NCBI RefSeq assembly: GCF_014196795.1
Contig: NZ_JACIEJ010000004.1
Location: 1-64,000, forward strand
Length of the DNA stretch: 64,000 nucleotides
Direction of reading: 5' to 3'
Source of the DNA: Sagittula marina
GTDB taxonomy: Bacteria > Pseudomonadota > Alphaproteobacteria > Rhodobacterales > Rhodobacteraceae
Shown one piece after another: positions 59,190 to 64,000 of this stretch. The translations under genes were made by a program, and so were the position numbers. The notes beneath the pieces are model-generated. The model was not told the origin of the DNA and did no database searches. It saw nothing but the letters and a program-made list of their open reading frames with translations. Each line of letters opens with the position of its first letter. The stretch's first letter is position 1.

Positions 59190-59271
59190 TGTTGATGCAG
59201 CGTAGTATCTGCGATGCATCTTCAACCTCCCTGTTGGACTTCGGCCGAGCTTTGTGCTCGGCCTTTTTTTT
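59190..59271 (+). ncRNA. Candidate small RNA with anti-Shine-Dalgarno loop
   Basis: About 80 nt with three ordered hairpins and no ORF. The first is GATGCA...TGCATC (59194-59220). The second has a TTCAAC/GTTGGA stem whose loop is CTCCCT, complementary to ribosome-binding sites. The third is a strong terminator (GGCCGAGC/GCTCGGCC, then eight T, 59243-59271). A possible promoter (TTGCTT at 59151, TTTAAT at 59177) lies just upstream. Alphaproteobacterial sRNAs with exposed CU-rich anti-SD loops are known. Exact ends are inferred. Confidence 0.6.
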
Positions 59272-59396
59272 GGCCAGGCGCGAGGACGCGACACCGTGTT
59301 TTAACGAAGTCTGCGCGATACTTGGCTTGCCCTCTTCCCCAACCTGCGGCGCGCGCTAGCATTCCTCCCAGTCAGCCAGCCCGAAAGGTATACAAA

Positions 59397-59798
59397 GTGC
59401 AAATGCCGCCGCCCCGTGTGCCGTACCGTTCGGCGCATCGCTTTGCCCGTCCACTGTGGACGGCTGCGGGGATATTGGCCGTGGCCCTCGGAGTGATCGG
59501 CATCGTGCTGCCGGTCTTGCCCACGACACCGTTCCTGCTGCTGGCGGGGGTGTGCTTCGGCAAGGGATCGCCGCGGCTGCGCCATTGGCTGGAAACGCAT
59601 CCACGCCTTGGCCCGCCGGTTGTCGCCTGGGAGCAGACAGGCGCGATTGCCAGACGGCACAAGAAAATGGCGCTTGGCATGATGGCGGCGACCTTTGCCG
59701 TCGGCCTTGCCGTTGGCCTGCCCGCGCATGTGCTGGGCATCCAGGTGATCTGCTTTCTGTGCGCGGGCAGCTACGTGTGGACCCGCCCCGACGCGTGA
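59397..59798 (+). CDS. DUF454 (YbaN-family) membrane protein
   Basis: A 133-residue protein with three to four hydrophobic helices and the DUF454 signature GVIGIVLPVLPTTPFLLLA followed by CFGKGSPRLRHWLETH. Its function is unknown. GTG 59397 has AAAGG eight bases upstream, whereas ATG 59403 is 14 bases from it, so GTG is preferred. Confidence 0.82.
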   Translation: MQMPPPRVPYRSAHRFARPLWTAAGILAVALGVIGIVLPVLPTTPFLLLAGVCFGKGSPRLRHWLETHPRLGPPVVAWEQTGAIARRHKKMALGMMAATFAVGLAVGLPAHVLGIQVICFLCAGSYVWTRPDA

Positions 59799-59876
59799 TC
59801 GCGAAAACCCTCAGTTGCATCGCCGGGGAAACAGCCTAACCTGATTGCATCGCTACAGACGTTCCGGGACCTTTCG

Positions 59877-60446
59877 ATGCAAAGCACGCAACATATCTCC
59901 TGCTCTTGTCATGCCATGACCTGGAGCCTGTCTAACAGCGCGCCGGGTCGCCACGTGGTCTGTTATTGTGCCGATTGCCAGTCGTTTGCGCGCCATCTGG
60001 GACATACGGAGATCTTCGCGCCCCACAACGGCACGCACATCTGGCAGACCGTGCCGGAGGCGTTGCAGATCACCGGCGGGCTGGAGCATCTGCGCGCGCT
60101 GCGCCTGTCTCCAAAGGGATTGATGCGCTGGTACGCGGGCTGTTGCGGGACGCCCATCGCCAACACGCTGGCCAAGCCGACGGTGCCCTTTGTCGGGGCC
60201 ATCCTGCCCGCGCCGGGCGACGGGTTCGGCCCGGTGAAAGGTCATGTGAACACCGCCATCACGCGCGGCGCGGTCAAGGAACGGGGGCTTCACGCGGCAG
60301 GCGGCACGATCCTGCTGCGCGCCGTCGGTGCCCTGCTGCGGCAAAAGACGCGCGGCAGCTTCTTTGACGAGGCGGGCCAGCCGGTGCGCGATCCGCAGGT
60401 GTTGACCGTGGCAGAACGCACAGCAGCACGGGGCGCGACGGCCTGA
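59877..60446 (+). CDS. DUF6151/GFA-like cysteine-cluster protein
   Basis: A 189-residue soluble protein with HISCSCHAM and CYCADCQSF near the N-terminus and GCCGTPIAN near residue 90, a Cys arrangement like GFA zinc-binding proteins. The enzymatic role is unknown. It precedes purL by 75 bp on the same strand. Confidence 0.7.
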   Translation: MQSTQHISCSCHAMTWSLSNSAPGRHVVCYCADCQSFARHLGHTEIFAPHNGTHIWQTVPEALQITGGLEHLRALRLSPKGLMRWYAGCCGTPIANTLAKPTVPFVGAILPAPGDGFGPVKGHVNTAITRGAVKERGLHAAGGTILLRAVGALLRQKTRGSFFDEAGQPVRDPQVLTVAERTAARGATA

Positions 60447-60521
60447 GGACCGCCTTGCCCCTTCCCCCCGCGCCCGCCTTGGCTTAAAGAGCGCGGCAAA
60501 TGCCAATCGAGGGGGAATCCC

Positions 60522-62681
60522 ATGCAGGAACCGGCCATCACCGAAGAGCTCATCGCATCTCACGGCATCAAGCCCGATGAATACGCCGAGATCCTGCGCA
60601 TCCTGGACCGGGAGCCGACCTTTACCGAGCTCGGCATCTTCTCTGCCATGTGGAACGAGCACTGTTCCTACAAGTCCTCCAAGCTGCATCTGAAGAAACT
60701 GCCGACCACCGGCCCGCAGGTGATCTGCGGCCCCGGTGAAAACGCCGGTGTGGTGGATATCGGCGACGGTCAGGCCGTGGTGTTCAAGATGGAGAGCCAC
60801 AACCACCCCTCCTACATCGAACCCTATCAAGGTGCTGCGACGGGCGTGGGCGGCATCCTGCGCGACGTGTTCACCATGGGCGCGCGGCCGATTGCGGCGA
60901 TGAACTCGCTGTCGTTTGGTGAGCCGGACCATCCCAAGACACGGCAACTGGTGCATGGCGTCGTCGAAGGCGTCGGCGGCTATGGCAACGCGTTCGGCGT
61001 GCCGACGGTCGGTGGCGAGGTGCGCTTTCACGCGGCCTACAACGGCAACTGCCTGGTGAACGCCTTTGCCGCCGGTCTGGCGGATACGGACAAGATCTTT
61101 TACTCCGCCGCGTCGGGCGTGGGCCGTCCCGTGGTGTACCTTGGGGCCAAGACGGGCCGTGACGGGGTTGGCGGTGCGACTATGGCCTCGGCCGAGTTTG
61201 ACGAGACCATCGAGGAAAAGCGCCCCACCGTTCAGGTCGGCGACCCCTTCACCGAAAAGCGCCTGATGGAAGCGACGCTGGAGCTGATGCAGACCGGTGC
61301 GGTGATCTCCATTCAGGATATGGGCGCGGCGGGCCTGACCTGCTCTGCTGTTGAGATGGGCGACAAGGGTGGCCTTGGCGTGCGGCTGGACCTGGAAAAG
61401 GTGCCGCAGCGCGAAACCAACATGACAGCCTATGAAATGATGCTGTCGGAATCCCAGGAACGCATGTTGATGGTGCTGGACCCGGCGAAGGAAGCCGAGG
61501 CCAAGGCGGTGTTTGTCAAATGGGATCTCGACTTTGCCATCGTGGGCGAAACGATTGCCGAGGACCGCTTCCTCATCGTGCACAACGGCGAGGTCATGGC
61601 GGACATGCCGCTGTCCAAGCTGTCGTCCTCCGCTCCTGAATACGACCGCCCGCATGTGCCCACCCCGGAGGCCGCGCCGCTGGCGGATGTGCCGCAGATC
61701 GACCCGATCGACGGGCTGAAGGCGCTGCTGGCCAGCCCGAACTACGCGTCAAAGGCCTGGGTCTACAACCAATACGACAGCCAGGTGATGGCTGATACCA
61801 TGCGCACGCCGGGCTTTGGCGCGGGCGTGATCCGCGTGCATGGCACCGAGAAGAAGCTCGCCTTCACCTCCGACGTGACGCCGCGCTACGTCAAGGCCAA
61901 CCCCGTCGAGGGCGGCAAGCAGGCGGTGGCCGAAGCCTATCGCAACCTGAGCGCCGTAGGCGCGCTGCCGCTGGCCACCACCGACAACCTGAACTTCGGC
62001 AACCCCGAGAAGCCCGAGATCATGGGCCAATTCGTCGGCGCGCTGGATGGCATCGGTCAGGCCTGCATTGCGCTTGACATGCCCATCGTGTCCGGCAACG
62101 TTTCGCTGTACAACGAAACCGACGGCACCGGCATCCTGCCGACGCCAACCATTGGCGCGGTGGGCCTGATTGCCGCCGACGAGGCCCCGATCCTCGACAC
62201 CCCGCGCGAAGGCCATGTGGCCCTGCTGCTGGGGGACACCGGTACACATCTGGGCCAGTCGGCCTTGCTGGCAGAGGTCTTCAACCGCGAAGACGGCGAT
62301 GCGCCGCATGTGGACCTCGCAGTGGAAAAGGCCAACGGTGACTTCATCCGGGCCAACCGGGACTGGATCAAATCCTGCACCGACCTGTCGGATGGCGGCC
62401 TTGCCATGGCCGCGTTCGAAATGGCCGCAGCCGGTGGCGTGGGTGTGGTGCTCGACAGCGCCGACACGCAGGAGCTGTTTGGCGAGGATCAGGGCCGCTA
62501 CCTGATCGCCTGCAACTTCGACCAGGCGGAGGCCCTGATGCTGGCCGCCGCGCAGGCCGGCGTCACGCTGACCACAGTGGGGAAATTCGTTGGCACCACG
62601 ATGAAGATGGGCAGCTCCGAGGCCCCCTTGTCCGAGTTGGTCAACGTCCACGACGGCGCCTTCGCCGCCACTTTCGGCTGA
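60522..62681 (+). CDS. purL: Phosphoribosylformylglycinamidine synthase subunit II
   Basis: A 719-residue enzyme of purine synthesis: N-terminal [33 protein letters not shown] and [14 protein letters not shown], all typical of small-type PurL that works with PurQ and PurS. It makes formylglycinamidine ribotide. AGGGGGAA before ATG. Confidence 0.98.
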   Translation: MQEPAITEELIASHGIKPDEYAEILRILDREPTFTELGIFSAMWNEHCSYKSSKLHLKKLPTTGPQVICGPGENAGVVDIGDGQAVVFKMESHNHPSYIEPYQGAATGVGGILRDVFTMGARPIAAMNSLSFGEPDHPKTRQLVHGVVEGVGGYGNAFGVPTVGGEVRFHAAYNGNCLVNAFAAGLADTDKIFYSAASGVGRPVVYLGAKTGRDGVGGATMASAEFDETIEEKRPTVQVGDPFTEKRLMEATLELMQTGAVISIQDMGAAGLTCSAVEMGDKGGLGVRLDLEKVPQRETNMTAYEMMLSESQERMLMVLDPAKEAEAKAVFVKWDLDFAIVGETIAEDRFLIVHNGEVMADMPLSKLSSSAPEYDRPHVPTPEAAPLADVPQIDPIDGLKALLASPNYASKAWVYNQYDSQVMADTMRTPGFGAGVIRVHGTEKKLAFTSDVTPRYVKANPVEGGKQAVAEAYRNLSAVGALPLATTDNLNFGNPEKPEIMGQFVGALDGIGQACIALDMPIVSGNVSLYNETDGTGILPTPTIGAVGLIAADEAPILDTPREGHVALLLGDTGTHLGQSALLAEVFNREDGDAPHVDLAVEKANGDFIRANRDWIKSCTDLSDGGLAMAAFEMAAAGGVGVVLDSADTQELFGEDQGRYLIACNFDQAEALMLAAAQAGVTLTTVGKFVGTTMKMGSSEAPLSELVNVHDGAFAATFG

Positions 62682-62705
62682 CCTCGTCAGAAGCTTTTGC
62701 TTCGG

Positions 62706-62850
62706 AGCCGCCGTCGCCTGAGACCGGGGCGACGGACGGTATCACGGCGCGCAAGCTGTTTCGCCGAGGGGCCCCGCCGCGCGGGGAGACGGCTAAACCG
62801 CTTGCGGGACGGGGTGGCGTGCGTCAGCACAGGATCAGGCGACGGCGGCT
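62706..62850. repeat. Structured region with nested inverted repeats after purL
   Basis: AGCCGCCGTCGCCTGA (62706-62721) has its exact complement at 62835-62850. The inner CCGTCGCC also pairs with GGCGACGG at 62729-62736. The two pairings are mutually exclusive, so the transcript could switch between folds. No ORF of note lies inside. It may be a small RNA, a 3' UTR structure or a degraded repeat element. Confidence 0.45.
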
Positions 62851-62966
62851 TTGATGCATTTGCTTTGCTGAGCCAGAGCCCCCCTTCCCTTCCGCTCACC
62901 GGCAAATCAATTCTTTTCACGCATTGCGCCCTTCCCCGCTGGCACGTCGTGCCCCATATTCACACC

Positions 62967-63653
62967 ATGCTGAAGTTCACGCCCCTCCTGCTCGCCATTC
63001 TTTATGCGCTGGTCATGTATCAGGTCTCGTCCTGGCGCACCCGTCGGGAGCTTGATGCGAAATCCACCGAACTGGCTGATCCGGGGTTGAAACGCCTGAC
63101 CGACCGCATGGCCAAGGCGTTGGATCTGCCGCGGATCAAGGTGCATATCTACGAGATCGATCCCGTGAACGGGCTTGCCGCGCCGGACGGGCGGATTTTC
63201 ATCACGCGCGGGTTCTATCGCAAGTACCGCAATGGCGAGGTCACGGCAGAAGAGCTGGCCTCGGTCATCGCGCATGAATTGGGCCACGTGGCGCTGGGGC
63301 ATTCGCGGCGCCGGATGATCGACTTTTCCGGGCAAAACGCAATTCGCACGGCCTTGATGATGATCCTCGGACGCTTTCTGCCCTTTGGGATCGGCGCGCA
63401 GCTGGCGCATTTCGCGGCGTCCTTGCTGGCGGCACGACTGTCGCGCAGCGATGAATACGAGGCCGACGCCTACGCCAGCGCGCTCTTGCACAAATCCGGC
63501 ATTGGCCTTGCCGCGCAAAAGAGCCTGTTCCAAAAGCTCGAAGCCCTCACACAGTCGCGCGGTGGCGCCCCTGCCTGGCTTATGTCACATCCGAAAACCG
63601 ACGAGCGGATCAAGGCCATCGAAGCGATGGAGACCCGCTGGCAGAACACCTAG
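62967..63653 (+). CDS. M48-family metalloprotease
   Basis: A 228-residue zinc peptidase with one N-terminal membrane helix (LKFTPLLLAILYALVMY), HELGHVALGH holding the two zinc His, and DEYEADAYA holding the Glu ligand. ATG 62967 is chosen because residues encoded upstream (to 62697) are Arg-rich and unlike the family. It probably acts in envelope quality control. Confidence 0.85.
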   Translation: MLKFTPLLLAILYALVMYQVSSWRTRRELDAKSTELADPGLKRLTDRMAKALDLPRIKVHIYEIDPVNGLAAPDGRIFITRGFYRKYRNGEVTAEELASVIAHELGHVALGHSRRRMIDFSGQNAIRTALMMILGRFLPFGIGAQLAHFAASLLAARLSRSDEYEADAYASALLHKSGIGLAAQKSLFQKLEALTQSRGGAPAWLMSHPKTDERIKAIEAMETRWQNT

Positions 63654-63658
63654 GCCTG

Positions 63659-64000
63659 TCATCCTTCTGCGTCGGACAACAGCTCGAAGCCGCCTTCGGC
63701 CACGTCCTCGCCATTGACCTGCACCACCAGCCGGTGCCAGCCCGGATGCAGCTTGTAGGTCGTTGCATCGCCGCGCAGGGGATGGCGTTTTTCAAACGTG
63801 GTCGGCTGTCCCTTTTGCAAGCGCCCGGTCTTCAGCTTGAACACCTTTTCCACCGCGCGCCCCGGTCGGGCAAATCCCAGACGGTAGTCGACCATGACAT
63901 TGCGGTCGTCTGCGCCAAGCAGGTCGACGGCAAAGTGCAACGCATCACCGATCCGCAAGGTCGGCGTCTGGACCGTAAGATGCGCGGTGACACCGCCCGC
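63659..64000 (-). CDS. DNA alkylation repair protein (AlkC-like), C-terminal end (partial)
   Basis: The frame is open from the window end to a stop at 63659 and gives 113 residues. They form a beta-rich module (VMVDYRLGF, KVFKLKTGRL, EKRHPLRGDATTYKLHPG, HRLVVQVNGE) like the C-terminal Ig-like domain of AlkC-type HEAT-repeat DNA glycosylases. The catalytic part is outside the window, so the function is inferred. Confidence 0.7.
   Translation of the reverse strand, partial: AGGVTAHLTVQTPTLRIGDALHFAVDLLGADDRNVMVDYRLGFARPGRAVEKVFKLKTGRLQKGQPTTFEKRHPLRGDATTYKLHPGWHRLVVQVNGEDVAEGGFELLSDAEG

Noticed and set aside
59853-61655. 600-codon frame antisense to purL
   Set aside because: Shadow of purL and the DUF6151 gene, with no recognisable domain.

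Overview
The window looks like chromosome of a Roseobacter-group alphaproteobacterium (Rhodobacteraceae). It is GC-rich with strong third-position GC bias. Gene order and content fit that group: agl alpha-glucoside operon, fused indolepyruvate:ferredoxin oxidoreductase, mmsA plus valine-catabolism genes, a 47-residue protein upstream of gap, an alphaproteobacterial LexA box (GTTC-N7-GTTC) at uvrA, and ccmE/argC/murI/purL housekeeping genes. The species cannot be named from the sequence alone.

Layout. 1-4 kb: the end of a FAD oxidoreductase, a truncated isocitrate/isopropylmalate dehydrogenase start, and a copper-resistance module (copZ, copA, cueR) with two divergent CueR-type promoters. 4-8 kb: a membrane spermidine-synthase-like protein and a TPP-dependent enzyme, separated by gene-poor DNA. 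8-14 kb: a more AT-rich accessory island ending beside tRNA-Leu(CAA). It carries a PHP-domain/SMC-like ATPase gene and a large serine recombinase gene, each interrupted by one frameshift in a short repeat. 14-21 kb: ExoD-like protein, DsbB, a PepSY / cytochrome b561 / membrane LuxR-type cluster, gap, small stress-type genes, coaD and a CBS protein. 21-32 kb: LysR/mmsA, a carboxylate-amine ligase, a glycosyltransferase, a cation antiporter and acyl-CoA dehydrogenase. This stretch ends with a single reading frame that joins 3-hydroxyisobutyryl-CoA hydrolase to 3-hydroxyisobutyrate dehydrogenase. Together with mmsA these can carry out most of valine breakdown from isobutyryl-CoA. 31.6-38 kb: two related secreted proteins sharing a motif and an upstream palindrome, uvrA and a rhodanese. 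37-47 kb: the aglE-F-G-A-K operon facing aglR-GH1-glk, so uptake of alpha-glucosides, hydrolysis and phosphorylation of the released glucose sit under one LacI-type control region. 47-64 kb: DMT exporter, eno, histidine kinase, ccmE, argC (with a candidate Arg-Arg leader peptide), a BLUF protein with altered flavin-site residues, murI, indolepyruvate oxidoreductase with a divergent LysR regulator, a candidate anti-Shine-Dalgarno small RNA, purL, an M48 protease and the end of an AlkC-like DNA repair protein.

The items most worth a second look are the fused valine-pathway frame, the small RNA at about 59.2 kb, the argC leader peptide, the BLUF protein, the frameshifted PHP-ATPase/recombinase island, and the shared operator-like palindromes (CueR, LexA, AglR, and LacI-type at gap and eno). 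All functions are inferred from motifs and family knowledge. No database search was possible.
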